A stretch of 64,000 bases of DNA, taken from contig CATQJL010000305.1 of the NCBI GenBank assembly GCA_958299035.1, positions 29,144,040-29,208,039 on the forward strand, given 5' to 3'. A program made the translations under genes and the position numbers. The notes below the pieces were generated by a model that was not told the origin of the DNA, ran no database searches, and worked only from the letters and a program-made list of their open reading frames with translations. Below are positions 36,059-46,307 of the stretch, one piece after another (the stretch's first letter is position 1; the number at the start of each line of letters is the position of its first letter). The DNA comes from Cylicocyclus nassatus (Eukaryota; Nematoda; Chromadorea; Rhabditida; Strongylidae).

Positions 36059-36500
36059 ATAGGAGCGGGAAGCTGTACAAGCCACATTTTTTAGCTTTTT
36101 GTGTGGTTTCCTGATGGTCCCCGGCCGCCGACTGCCCTTTCTTTAAAGCCATTTTACTTTCATCGTCAATGAAAACATATCAAAGCTGTACTGTTTATCT
36201 AAATCAGCAGTGCTAAACACATTTCTGATGAGAACAAATGACTTACCGGAATACCGAAATTTTCGATGAACCCCAGCTTTCGAATTGTGGCTCGTGGCAA
36301 TTTTCATTATCTCGCTACATCACTTGTTCTTATCAGAAACATGTTTAGCACTGTTGGGTTAGATAACCAGTACAACTTTGGCATGTTTTCGTTAACTCTG
36401 AAGATGGAAAAATGACTTTGAAGGAGCGATAGTTGGCCGCTGGAGATGGGATCAAACAAAAAGCCTAAAAATATAACTTGTACAACTTCCCGCTCCTGTT
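36059..36500. repeat. Foldback, ~180 bp arms
   Basis: Left arm 36059-36240 (GAGCGGGAAGCTGTACAAG, GCCATTTTACTTTCATC, AAACATATCAAAGCTGTACTG, AGTGCTAAACACATTTCTGAT) pairs with the right arm 36319-36500 in reverse order. The centre is near 36280. It is non-coding and probably a non-autonomous palindromic element; no terminal duplication was recognised. Confidence 0.8.
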
Positions 36501-36529
36501 TATGTTCATAGTGAAGGATAGTAGGAATA

Positions 36530-38740
36530 TATACGGATAGAGAGACAGCGCGAATTCCAGACATGTGCATTAGGATATGAAGTTTTTTAAACTGCGATCC
36601 CTTACCCAGGGGGGATGTTAGTACATGCGGCCCTAGAACTTGCAACTCTTGGACGCTTGACCCACAGTTGAACAAGTCTTGTGCTTATTTCAAGGCAGGT
36701 TCGAATTCGCGCGCTTAACTGGCGAACCTGTTTGAACAGAAAATTTTTGGTTTCTGCACAAATGGGATCGATAAGGCAGAAATGACAATAAGCGTCCTCT
36801 ATAGAAGATGAAAGCTGACATAAAGGGAGAAGGCGATTGTCTGTGGAGGGGGAGGGGTCGCTTTTACAGTCCCTCTTTGCTATTATTCCAAAATGATTTC
36901 AGGTTGCCCCGTAAGCCACATGTGCCGAGCCCTGCTCTGGAAAAGAAAATATGAGGTAGGAAGAGTGAAGAAACTACGAACTCAGGGCATCTACCGAGGA
37001 ATTATAAGGGGGGGGGGAGGGGAAGTTTGGGCACTTTGGTAATGAAAACGGCTAATGGTTTTGTATCCATTGCTATCTTATGAAAGCTGAAAACACATCC
37101 ACTGCCCAGGTGCACTGATTATAGTACAGGCAAATCTGATGCGCCTCTCGATATGCAGCACACAGCACACAAGGTGTGGCTTACGAAGAAAATTGTGGAC
37201 CTATGGCAAATGCTTTGGGGAATGGGGGAATGGGGAGAGGACTGTGCACAGATTGTCAGGGAAAGGAGTTTTCACGCGACAGCAATAGCCACCGTGGTTG
37301 AAATGTCTGACCACTTCCGGCCATCCTTCTCTCCCTCTCACTCTTGGCTTAGGTATAGATCTAGGCAAAGGGCAGAGGGCAAGAAATATGGTATTTGTGA
37401 GAAGCCAACTAAAAACTTCGTATGAATGGCATAGGAAAATTTCGAAGGACCTGTGGTCACAGGCATTTGGCTAGGACTAGGAATACTTTGCAGGATGATG
37501 AAAGGAGGGATAGAGCGGGTGGAGTAAGGGTAGGGCTTTCAAAAAGAGGAGTCCTAGGTTTTGGTTGGGGAAATCTATGACATATTAAGTCGCATCCACC
37601 ATTTAGAAGGCTTAAAGACGACGAATGGCGAGATATCTGATAATCCCGGAATCAGCGAAGTTTGGGAGTAGAATTTATGCAGATGTAAAAGGATCTAAGG
37701 TTTTTGAGCGGAGTAGCTGGGAAAGGAGAAAGATATGAGCACTTTTAGCTTGAGTCCATCAATATCTGATAATCCCGGAATTATATTTCGCTGTGAGGTC
37801 AAGAATCATGAGCGCTCATCTGAGTTTTTGCTGTCTACCGGACATCGCGCTGCTACTGTTTGTGAGTTTGTGTTCAGACTGGTGATGTATTGAGTACTTA
37901 TCTATCGAAAGTTTGGGATATCATTTGATTGCACTCTGGAACGACCGTTTCAGTGAATGAGGAGTCTGGCTATGGTTTTTAGTAGTCTTCACACAAAGTT
38001 TTTAGTAGTCTCTATGGTTTCTTCTTTCGAATAGATCCAGGAAACTGGAGGAGAGATTGGGCATTCTGGGCTCGGAGAAAGGTTTTAAAGCGCTGACAAG
38101 CGCATTATTGCTTAGGATCTGCGGGCACTTTGGCTACGTAGGGGACACGGCCTTTTGTACGGCGGTCTTCAGCAGCCACCCTGATGACTTGTCTCGATAC
38201 GTCAAGCACTCAGCAAATCCCTCCCCTTCCCCTGCTTTGCTCAAGAAAGCCGCTGCAGGGTGTGTCGCGTGCGGTGCCCGTAGACGAACTGCAAAAAAGA
38301 GGGAGAAACATGTGACCAATGTCAGGGCGCTCTACTCAGGGGACCTGAAGAAGGCTTCGGACATCATGGTCGCCTGAAACTTAGGATATTCCCTTCATTA
38401 TCAGAGAATGCAGAAATGGGGATGAAGTACGCACTAAAACTCAAGACTCTTGAGAGAAGGTTAAGTGGAGTTAGAGTCCTCGTGGCGCAGCATACAGAAG
38501 CTGAGGGGTCGGTAGCTGTGGGAGTCCTTGGTCAAAGGCAGCTTTCAAGCATGGTGCCCAGGTGCTGTACCAGCGGGCGACTTGTATCGGCTTGCATCGC
38601 GAGGGCGTGGGTCCATACGCAACTGCATGCAACTCTATGCAAGTCATCTGTCAATACGGTAGCAGAATCTGCTTTGGAGGCAAATATATCAGCCACGAAT
38701 GACCATCTGCACTGCTGCTTATGCAGTGTTTTAGGCATCC
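36530..38740. other. No gene recognised; 20 bp direct repeat inside
   Basis: ATATCTGATAATCCCGGAAT occurs twice exactly (37633-37652 and 37762-37781), flanking about 109 bases. A G-run lies at about 37009-37021. Open frames up to 106 codons (38057-38377, ALLKKAAAGCVACGARRRTA) are more GC-rich than the surroundings but unrecognised. The direct repeat could mark a small insertion or a deletion-prone slip. Confidence 0.45.
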
Positions 38741-38746
38741 CTCCTA

Positions 38747-38982
38747 TCAAAGGCGCCCAAAAGCGCTTGAATGTCTCCAATTCCTCATCACATCTCTCAT
38801 CCCTCCTCATTCCGCGGTAGCATTCGCGACTAGCTTTTAACTAAAGAGAAGAGCAAACTCTGCACACCTTGGGTGTCAAGGAAGGGGGCTGGCGCTTTTG
38901 GGATAGCGCAAAACATGTGTGAGGAGAGGTGAGAAATGTGAAGAGAGATTAAAAAAATTTGAGTGCTTTTGGGCGCTTCTGA
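38747..38982. repeat. Inverted repeat, ~65 bp arms
   Basis: The arms 38747-38811 and 38919-38982 both read, facing outwards, GAGGAG-G-TGAGA-ATGTGA-GAG, ATT, AAG-GCTTTTGGGCGC. The centre lies near 38865. Frames in the two arms therefore look like each other (MRRDERCDEELETFKRFWA and MRRGEKCEERLKKFECFWA), which is a mirror effect, not a gene family. Confidence 0.75.
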
Positions 38983-38999
38983 AGTCTGACGGATGTCGG

Positions 39000-40575
39000 G
39001 TCCGAATATCGAATTTCGAATACGAATATATTCGAATGTTTTATTCGAATGATCGAATTTCTATTCGATTCGGACCCAAGTATAGTAAGAACCATGAGTT
39101 TGAAAATTCGATAGTTATCTCAGAAACCACTGAGACAAATCGTCTCAAAACATGACTGATGGAGAGAGAAAGAAAAACTGCTTTTGGTAGTCGTTAAAGC
39201 ATTAACGTGCCTTTATTTCACATTCTAGCAGATTGGAAAAACGGAAGGAACTTCTGAACCGACCTAATAAGTTGGAGCCGGTCACAGAATGCTCATCAAG
39301 GTAAACTTAACCATGACATAGCGCAAGTATTTACCCTGACACTTCGCACAAGCATATAGTGACTCCCGATGCACCACTCAGTGTTTACAATACTGTTCCT
39401 ACAACAAACACAGAAAATAAGAGGGTGCACAAATTTCACGAAAACTCTCTTAAATGATCTTCCCCAAATCCCCCCTTCTTTCTCCAACACTGCTGATAAT
39501 CTCTTAGGGTCGCGTAGCCCAACCTACAATCTCCGCTTCCATGCCAAGGCGTACAAAGTTTCTTTTCCTTAGCTGAAAGCTAGTTTCGAGTTCCACTTTG
39601 CCCGCTTCTTCTTCGTTTTCAAGGGCGCCTTGAATGCAGCTTCCAGGCAAAACTAAACACATGAGGATCGCTCATGGAAACTGATGGAAACTGATTTTGA
39701 GGTCCTGCAGATAGCCCCCAGCTATCCTGCCCCCCACATATGCAATTAGGACAAACCTTCGAAATTTCGACCAAAACATTCCGATTTTATTCACCGCTAG
39801 TTCTTGAAAATCAACAGTTTCAAGCAGAATTAGAAAAAATAGGCCTTCCATTCTCGAATAATATTCGCAACTCGATTAATTGAGAAAACGGGGTTTCGAA
39901 TAGATTTTATTCGAATATTTTATTCTAATGTTTGTTCGAATTCGTATTCGAATGAACTCCGTATTAGACTAGTTGCCAACCTACCAACTTCATCGATTTC
40001 TGGAGAAGTTTGAGCTGGGGGGCTGACAGGGGGTTAAGTGAGGGCACTGATTATGAATGAAGATTTACTTTATCGATTTTATCGATTTTTGGAAAATCTC
40101 GAGCTACGGGGTTGGGAGTCGGTATAAGGGGGGGGGGTAAATGGGGATGCTGATTACCGAAGTCTATTTTATCGATTTCAGCGATATCTGGAAAATTTTG
40201 AGCTAGGAGTTGGTATAGGGGATACAAGGGTGCTGATTATGAATGGATCGGCTTTAGCCAGATATGTCGGCAAGTTTGAGAATGGTTGCTCTAGTTACTC
40301 AGTAAATCATTCGAATATTTATTCGAAGTTCGACTCCCAATGTTCGAATATATTCGATATTCATTCATTCGATATTTTTGATTTTCCGAATTTATTCGCA
40401 ATTCATTCATTCGAGATTTTTTAAACCTCAAATTCATTCGATATTCGTTTATTCGAGATTTTCGAATTTATTCGATATTTGTTTATACGAAATTTTTCGT
40501 TTTCGAATTTATTCGATATTTATTCATTCGATGAAAAATTTTCGAATTACCTAAGTATAGTTCTTACCATGCCCA
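39000..40575. repeat. TTCGAAT-rich region with a ~90 bp tandem repeat
   Basis: Dense ATTCGAAT-type palindromic words fill 39000-39075 and 40305-40555. Between them, three ~90 bp units at about 39984, 40070 and 40165 each hold ATCGATTT-TGGAAAA-TTGAGCTA, a G-rich stretch, then GTGCTGATTATGAATG. The word AAGTATAG followed by an ACCATG-type end occurs at both margins (39077 and 40554). The block may be one mobile element with low-complexity ends, or an expanding simple repeat. Confidence 0.6.
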
Positions 40576-40599
40576 GATTTGGCGATTTTTCAAAATCTT

Positions 40600-41160
40600 C
40601 ATTGTAAACTTTTGAAAAAACTTTGATAGCTGTTAGATAGTGCAATGCAGTGAAATTTTTTGACGCTGACTTTCCAAAATTATAGTTAATACTATCAAAT
40701 TCTACTTTTGGTCATCCCAAGATTCGCAGAACATCAAACTGCGCACAAAAGGTGTCATTCGATGCAGCTTTTCTCTCCTTTCTGGGGGGCTTTTTTTCTC
40801 AATTCGTGGAGTCTTGGCCATAAAATTATCTTAATTAGTGATTTTGAACCTGCCTTTTTCAAATTTGATATTTCGAAGCGGTAAACGCTCTGTTGCTTTG
40901 TGAAGTTAGCGTGTAACCATAATCAAACTTTGCAAGCATCAACTTCTGACGATTTTTTAGTGTTTGGAGCCTATGTGTATTTTGCGACTTTGCAAAATTG
41001 AAGACTTTCGGAAAAGTTATCCAAAAAATACTAAGAAGCTGATTGAAAATGCGAGAAAATTAGCACTGAATTGCACTTTTTTACGCTACCTAACAGCTAT
41101 CAAAGCTTTTCCAAATGTTCACAAGAAGGTTTTGATGAATTGCCAAACTTAGGCATGTTA
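40600..41160. other. Fragment related to the mariner-type foldback family
   Basis: Contains GGTGTCATTCGATGCAGCTT, TTCTC and AATTCGTGGAGTCT-like text, like the interior of the element at 10477-11497, but no clear termini of its own. Probably an old fragment, with no coding content. Confidence 0.45.
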
Positions 41161-41191
41161 AAAACCATAGGTTTGAAATTTCTGCAGTCAT

Positions 41192-41836
41192 CTCACAAGG
41201 GAAGGATCCCAACTTAAGGTGGCGAATTGGAATAAACCGCATACCATTAGATGCGTCTTGATGAGCTGATTTCAAATCTACCTTCCAAATCTGCGACAAC
41301 GTTATCTGGAAGAAGATATGAAAGGTTAAAAATGTGAAGTAACGGGGGTTTTGGTGCATAATGTGCTTTAGAATCCAACTTGGAAGTGCACGACTAGCAT
41401 GATATTGAGTGTACTGATTTCAAGGAATGCTCATATTCTAAAGAAACATAGATAAGTGCTTTTGAACAACTAAAAAGTAACTAAAGTTCTTTGGTAAAAG
41501 CTGTGAGCAATGAAAAGTCCAAATTTGGCAAATATACAGCGCGATATCTCGAAAATTGGTTGTTTAAAAACACTTATTTGTGTTTCTTTAGAGTGTGAGC
41601 ATTCCTTGAAATCAGTACACTCAGTATCATGCTAGTCCTACACTCCCAAGTTGGATTTTGAAGCATATTATGCACTAAAACCCCCGTTACTTCACATTTT
41701 TAACCTTTCATAACTTCTTCCAGATAACGTTGTCGCAGATATGGGAGATAGATTTGGAATCAGCTTATCAAGACGCATCTAATGACATGCGGTTCATTCC
41801 AATTCGCCACCTTAAGTTGGGATCGTTCCCTTGTCA
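41192..41836. repeat. Foldback, ~270 bp arms and ~100 bp spacer
   Basis: Left arm 41192-41462 and right arm about 41563-41836 are inverted and closely similar. Examples are CCCAACTTAAGGTGGCGAAT against ATTCGCCACCTTAAGTTGGG, and GTGAAGTAACGGGGGTTTTG against its complement near 41680. The spacer holds CAAATATACAGCGCGATATC. The sequence following it (CAAAACATGGCTAGTGG, GGAAAAACT, CAAACCAAATAATG) resembles 39145-39271, so the palindrome sits within a larger mariner-type family. Confidence 0.85.
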
Positions 41837-43047
41837 GACACCACCGAGGCAAATGGTTTCAAAACATGGCTAGTGGAAAGAGGAGGAAAACTGCGTTTGG
41901 TAGTCTTCGAAGTATTTGCCTTTCCTTTATTCCACCTAATTTATGGCAGGTCAAAAAAACGGGAAAAACTTTCAAACCAAATAATGTATCGCTGTTCATT
42001 ACTGTAAGATTGGGTAGAAAGTCTCTCCATGTGTTAGGTTGTCCCAAAAGTAAACCCTTTTTTGAGAAATCAAACTGCTTTTGTTTTTCTAGTAAACTTA
42101 GGACATCATTCGATAGATCAGATCAAGCTCTACAAAATACGGCTTCAAAAGATATTCGCATTTCAGGTAGAGCTTGAAGCCAAAAATTGGAAAAAAAATT
42201 TTCTCACCTGAATGAATTTTCGCGAGAAAGAATCTTACGGAATACTTCAAAAATGGCGATTCCCCCCTCCTTCCCCCGCCCCACCCAGCCCCTCCCCATA
42301 CGTCAATGTATACTACAAGCCTTACTCAGTATAATCTGAAAATTTTACCCCTGTGTGTGCTTTTATAATCGAGAAATACTAAGTTTTGCATAAAAAACTC
42401 GAAAAGAAGGGCATTTTGGCATTTTTGCACCATCTTTGTTTCTCAATTTTGAGCCTCGGAGAAAATCTACAGGTACTTTGGGTACTACTAAGTGTCTGTT
42501 ATACAGAGGCCAAGATGGAAGTCCATAGAGACTTTCTGGAAGGAGATCCGATTTTCAAGATAGCTGAAAAAATTTGGTTTTCGGCTCAAAGTTTATCTGG
42601 GTTACGACTTAGGTGTACCTGTGGTGGTCTTTTTGTAGAGCTTGCTTCGCTCTATTGAATGGTACCCTAGGTCTGTTAGGAAAATAAAAACGGCTCAATT
42701 TGTTTGACAATGGTACTTTTGGGAGAAACTAATGGAATCAATGTGAAAAAAGCCGTCTGCCAAAATTTTCTTGTAAGTCTGAAAAACTCGTAGCAGGGTT
42801 TTCATGCTCGCTGATTTTACTACACATTTTTGCGACTTTTGAGTCTTCTCAAGGGTATGATCACGTTCTGAATTGGAAAAACAATAATTATGGGAGAATA
42901 CTACTTACTAATCAAGCATTACAGTGAAGTGCTATCCATATCTAAAGTCTGCGACATTGATTAATCTGGCATAAATGCTTTTGACTTTTTTCGTTTATTT
43001 TCCGAGGCAAAAATGGCTTTTAATATTCTAGAATCCTTTTTTGAAGT

Positions 43048-43310
43048 AAGTTGAATACTCTTTTGTCTTTGAATTTTGACATGATAAGATGTCAGTAGAT
43101 AACTGTGTCAGTAGTTTGCGCCTTCAGTTTCCGTGGTGGAGACTTTGGTCGTAACGGACGTCACTCACTGTGACGTCCATTACGACCAAGTGTGCGGGCT
43201 TGTCGCTAGCAGGTGGAGTCGATACCTTTGATGACGACGGCATTGTCGAAACGTAAGGTCAGTAAGGTCTTCACCACAGATTCTGAAAGCACAAACTACA
43301 CAATTATCTA
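43048..43310. mobile_element. 263 bp insertion with 12 bp target duplication and hammerhead-like fold
   Basis: CTTTTTTGAAGT stands on both sides (43036-43047 and 43311-43322), and the paralogous block near 62002-62014 has a single, slightly diverged version, so this is a clean insertion. Inside are subterminal inverted words TAGATAACTGTGT and ACACAATTATCTA. A 20 bp hairpin with one mismatch (43145-43164 with 43170-43189) is enclosed by GTGGTGGAGAC and GTCTTCACCAC. After these comes a hammerhead-like motif at 43224-43259. There is no coding capacity. The 12 bp duplication is unlike TA, TTAA or 8 bp cut-and-paste elements and suggests reverse-transcription-type insertion. I infer a non-autonomous element perhaps mobilised by Penelope-like machinery, similar in concept to animal retrozymes. 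Confidence 0.8.
43224..43259 (+). ncRNA. Hammerhead-ribozyme-like motif (degenerate)
   Basis: Layout: ACCT / T-TGATGA / C / GAC-GGCATT-GTC / GAAAC / GTA / AGGT. ACCT and AGGT pair as stem I, GAC and GTC as a short stem II, and AC-GT forms the tiny palindromic stem III seen in minimal type I hammerheads that act as dimers. The cleavage triplet would be GTA. Two departures weaken it: the C of CUGAUGA is U, and one extra base precedes stem II. It is probably related to active ribozymes but may not cleave. Confidence 0.4.
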
Positions 43311-43920
43311 CTTTTTTGAAGTTCCTAGTGTTATTCTGCACTAATGAAGAGCGATTGAAAATTCGCTTGTATCATCGCTTTCAGATTCGTGTGGAGGTGG
43401 AGTGTTGCCAACTCACCGCGTGGCAGTTTTTGCTAGTGAGAAAGTACGAAAAGCATTGCTATAACGTGGAGGTGTAACAAATTTACCTATGTTAACAGGC
43501 AAAGTCTGCAATACACCTTCACACAAACCTGGAAACCGATCATACAGTAGGTTTGACTTGAAGCCAGCTCTACAGAGTAATGCCTAAAATTCGGCGAAGA
43601 CGTGAAGCTATCAACGATCAAACTGTTTGCACATTTTTGGGACAAGTATATTATGGAATAGCAAGTTTCGGTAAAGACAAAATTGTGTATATTGTGCACA
43701 ACTTTATGAGGTTCTATTTCTGACACAATCTGCGACATTGTCTCTTACAAATGCCCAGGAATTACACAGCAGAAAAACCGAGGTTATTTGTAGTCTCGTG
43801 TTCCTTTGCACTCAAAAGATCATTTGTTTTTCTGTCAAGTTGTGCCAGAGAAATCACGTTTTATTGTCATTCATCGTTATATCGACCGCTCTATGTACCG
43901 CTCTTATTCTCTCAGAATAA

Positions 43921-43928
43921 TTTTCCAG
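43921..43928 (+). promoter_or_regulatory. Splice-leader-type acceptor before the secreted-peptide gene
   Basis: TTTTCCAG ends 22 bases before the ATG at 43951, matching the nematode 3' splice consensus (TTTTCAG). There is no recognisable upstream exon, so it is most simply a trans-splice site. The paralogue has TTTTCCAG at 62449-62456, also 22 bases before its ATG. Confidence 0.6.
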
Positions 43929-43950
43929 GGAGTACGTCAGTTCGACCAGA

Positions 43951-44248
43951 ATGAGAACTTTCAACTATATCTTCCTATTACTTACCACAATAGTGGTACG
44001 TTGACCAAGCAAGACGCGACTTAATTTGCGAATTTACTTCTTAGACTTACTGGCGTACAGTGCTTTATTGCTTACAGATCTTCTTTGCTGTGAACGCTGC
44101 TGAAGGCGGATCAATGGCGGTCTCAAAAGAAGGGATAAAGATGTTGCCGAAACCGGTGCATTGGTGTGGACATGATGAACTCATGCGTAAATTCAAACCC
44201 AAACCACTTTCTCCACTTCCTGTAAAGAAATTCATAAAGAAACAGTGA
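43951..44248 (+). CDS. Small secreted peptide, two exons, paralogue A
   Basis: Exon 1 is 43951-43995 (MRTFNYIFLLLTTIV), with donor GTACGT. Exon 2 is 44078-44248, with acceptor GCTTACAG; the phase is 0 and the intron is 82 bases. The 71-residue product has a classic signal peptide running across the junction into IFFAVNAAEGG, with likely cleavage after VNA or NAA. The mature part is about 48 residues with a single Cys (PKPVHWCGHDELMRKF) and a Lys/Pro-rich basic tail ending KKFIKKQ. I recognise no family; the CG-containing stretch faintly recalls insulin-type B chains but the second Cys is absent. Possible donors at 44220 (GTAAAG) or 44245 (GTGATA) could extend it to further exons. Compared with paralogue B, the first 45 codons differ by one silent and one missense change, while the part after WCG differs by an indel and is out of frame. 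The gene is inferred from splice signals and signal peptide, not from similarity. Confidence 0.6.
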
Positions 44249-44305
44249 TATTTTGTGCTCGATTGTCGATAAACCTTGGCACTGTGATTCAAGTTGTAAC
44301 ACAGT

Positions 44306-44940
44306 TTTTTAGCTGTCGACTAAGGTTGGTAGCAAGACTTTATTGAGCGATAAGCCAACGTTTCGGCGGTCCGTCCGCCTTCATCAGGGCTTCCTAAAAG
44401 ATCAAAACTTTGGGAACTGTCCGCTCAAACGTCCTGTTTGGCAATAGATTTAGTTTAGCTATGTGATGGAGTGGCAGAATAGATGTTGGAAGCCTAACTT
44501 CAGCCTTGCCAGATCGGGATATAGAAAGCGAACACAACCAGTACTGCGCTGCAGCTGCGCTATGTGTGATAGTCAGTGTCAAAATGCCCTTTATATGGTT
44601 AAAGAAGATCTCGTATCAGGATCCACATAGTGTTGGATAGGAGAACCGTTCTGTTTATGGCAATGCCTTCATCTTTGCGGTTCATTTTTGGATTTTAAAC
44701 GCTTTCTAAGAGGCCTCCAAAGTTTTGAGGGCTATTAACTCGGATTCGTGCGACAAGATCATAAAAGTGACCTGAAAGTATTGGTTCTCATGACATAACC
44801 TTCGATGTGCACCCAAAGGTATGGACATTTTGGATTTTTCAAGGCCGTCAAGATGGTCTCTGATTCTTGCGCACAGGGTTCTGCCAGTCTCTCCTATGTA
44901 TTGGTCACCGCATTTTTGACAGTTTGTGAGATATACCACT
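44306..44940 (-). pseudogene. Penelope-like element remnant, GIY-YIG end and tail
   Basis: Minus-strand frame 44939-44706 reads VVYLTNCQKCGDQYIGETGR, then LCARIRDHLDG and HESELIALKTLEA. This is the GIY-YIG endonuclease domain that ends Penelope-like retroelement proteins, with the VYL and YIG strands, the Arg after LCA, and the late Glu. A one-base shift further on gives MNRKDEGIAI, the usual C-terminal 'PKMNR' tail. The tail continues to a hammerhead-like motif at 44352-44392 and ends near 44306. The reverse transcriptase is missing. The 5' continuation lies beyond an inserted element, at 46308. The fragment is frameshifted and 5' truncated, so it is dead. Confidence 0.85.
44352..44392 (-). 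ncRNA. Hammerhead-ribozyme motif in the Penelope-like tail
   Basis: Minus strand: AAGCC / CTGATGA / A / GGCGG-ACGGA-CCGCC / GAAAC / GTT / GGCTT. AAGCC with GGCTT form stem I, GGCGG with CCGCC stem II, and AC-GT the minimal palindromic stem III; GTT is an allowed cleavage triplet. All core bases (CUGAUGA, GAAA) are present; the only oddity is one A between the core and stem II. Hammerhead motifs are an established feature of Penelope-like elements, which fits the position after the GIY-YIG end. With so short a stem III, cleavage would be expected mainly in dimers. Confidence 0.7.
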
Positions 44941-46307
44941 CAGGGTCAAGCGTGCTGATGCGATCCGGGACCCTCATTTACGACCCCCCCCTTGAGAGTA
45001 CCCTTCCGTACGACCCCCCACCCTCCCCCCCCCCCCTCCCACCCTCACCCATTTTCCCCCTTACCTCCTCTGCCCACATTCCTCGCGGTAACCTGCATAA
45101 ACGAACGTCAATCTCAAAAAACACCTGCGTGAGAAATTCAGTGAGGTTTCGAAAGCAGAATTTCTAGGCCAATGGGTGCGTCCATCATCTGTAGCACACA
45201 TACACACCTTTAATAATGTTTGAGATTCTGCAAGTTTTTTTTGAATTTTCAGGCATACTTCAGGCCAGCAAATTCGATTCCCGTAGGCGACACAAATTTT
45301 TGCACGGAAAAAAATGACATTCTTGAACTACAAAAGATGTTTTCGACTAAGAAGCTTACTTCCTACCCTTTCCACAGTTTTTCCCGCGAAAAACACCGCT
45401 TGAGCGCCGTCCAGAACGACGTCAAAAACGTGCATGAGCACGGTAGTTTGAAAATTCGTAACTAAGGCCAGGAAAAGACTGAGAGGCTGCAAAGCACAGG
45501 TTCTGTAGTATATTGCCCAGACTATCCAAAGAAAAAGTTTCAGCTCTTGAGGGGCAGTAAGCTCGAAAAAATTTAGATGCGACTCTCGCAAATCTAGATG
45601 CGATCCTAAAAAGCAAAAACTGGGATTTTTGAGCTTAAAATTTTGTAACTTACCAGAGAAGTTATAAAACAGCCTGCAATTTTTATGAGGAAAAGTAGGA
45701 GGATGGCCTCATATTACAGCAGAATTGCAGCCAACAAGCTTCAATAGCTCCGAAGAAATTTAGATGCGACCCAGATACGACCCCCCTTTCCTGACTTTTT
45801 GCCACCATACATAAAATCATAAGAAAATCCACCGTTGACAAAATAACACCAAATTTTGCATTGATATAGCGAAGCATCTCAAAAGTACAGATAAATCATA
45901 TGAGCCCGTGAAAAACATTACAAAAAAATTTAGAATTTTATGATGGTCACGGCTGGTAAAGACATTTGCTTTTGTCGAGTGTGTGAGGCTTCAGGAAGGC
46001 TTCAGAAGCAAGATTTCTAGGGCAGTCGGTACATTTAGCATTTTTATCAAATCACATATCCTTCAAAAGTGTTTTGAGCTCTTGTAAATGTTTTGAGAAT
46101 TTCTACAGATTTTTTATCTTATTCTGATTTCCACATTTTTATAGATTCATTGTAAAGAACATAACTGATAATCTGCTTTTTGATTCCCTTTTAAGTTAGA
46201 GTATTTTAGTCTAACTACCTCCTCTTACGACCCCCCCCCCCTCACCTTAGATACCCTCTTACGCCCCCCCCCCCCGTTGCGACAGTCGCATCACAAGCTT
46301 GACCCTG
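44941..46307. mobile_element. hAT-type non-autonomous element, 1,367 bp, 8 bp duplication
   Basis: Ends are CAGGGTCAAGCGTG-TGATGCGA and the complement of CAGGGTCAAGCTTG-TGATGCGA, flanked by ATACCACT on both sides (44933-44940 and 46308-46315). Removing the insert and one duplication rejoins the Penelope-like frame, which confirms the boundaries. The interior has C-runs near both ends (44986-45060 and 46228-46275) and repeated TAGATGCGA words, but no transposase motif. Ends and duplication length point to the hAT superfamily. Confidence 0.9.

Larger units (their letters stand above)
42032..44630. repeat. Dispersed duplicated block, copy A
   Basis: Co-linear with 59972-63126 in the same orientation, starting with a mariner-like end GTTAGGTTGTCCCAAAAGTAA and ending within the Penelope-like tail. 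Similarity is high in 43550-44300 (roughly 95 percent by eye) and lower at the left. Copy A has a 263 bp insertion at 43048; copy B has a TTAA-flanked insertion at 60777 and extra sequence near 60180-60690. The block carries the small secreted-peptide gene. Confidence 0.9.

Noticed and set aside
38532..39155. Two similar short proteins (MRRDERCDEELETF and MRRGEKCEERLKKF) as a gene family
   Set aside because: They are mirror translations of the two arms of one inverted repeat.
44078..44248. Insulin-like peptide B chain in the secreted peptide (WCG motif)
   Set aside because: Only one Cys in paralogue A and no A-chain cysteine pattern in either copy; the resemblance is too weak to name.
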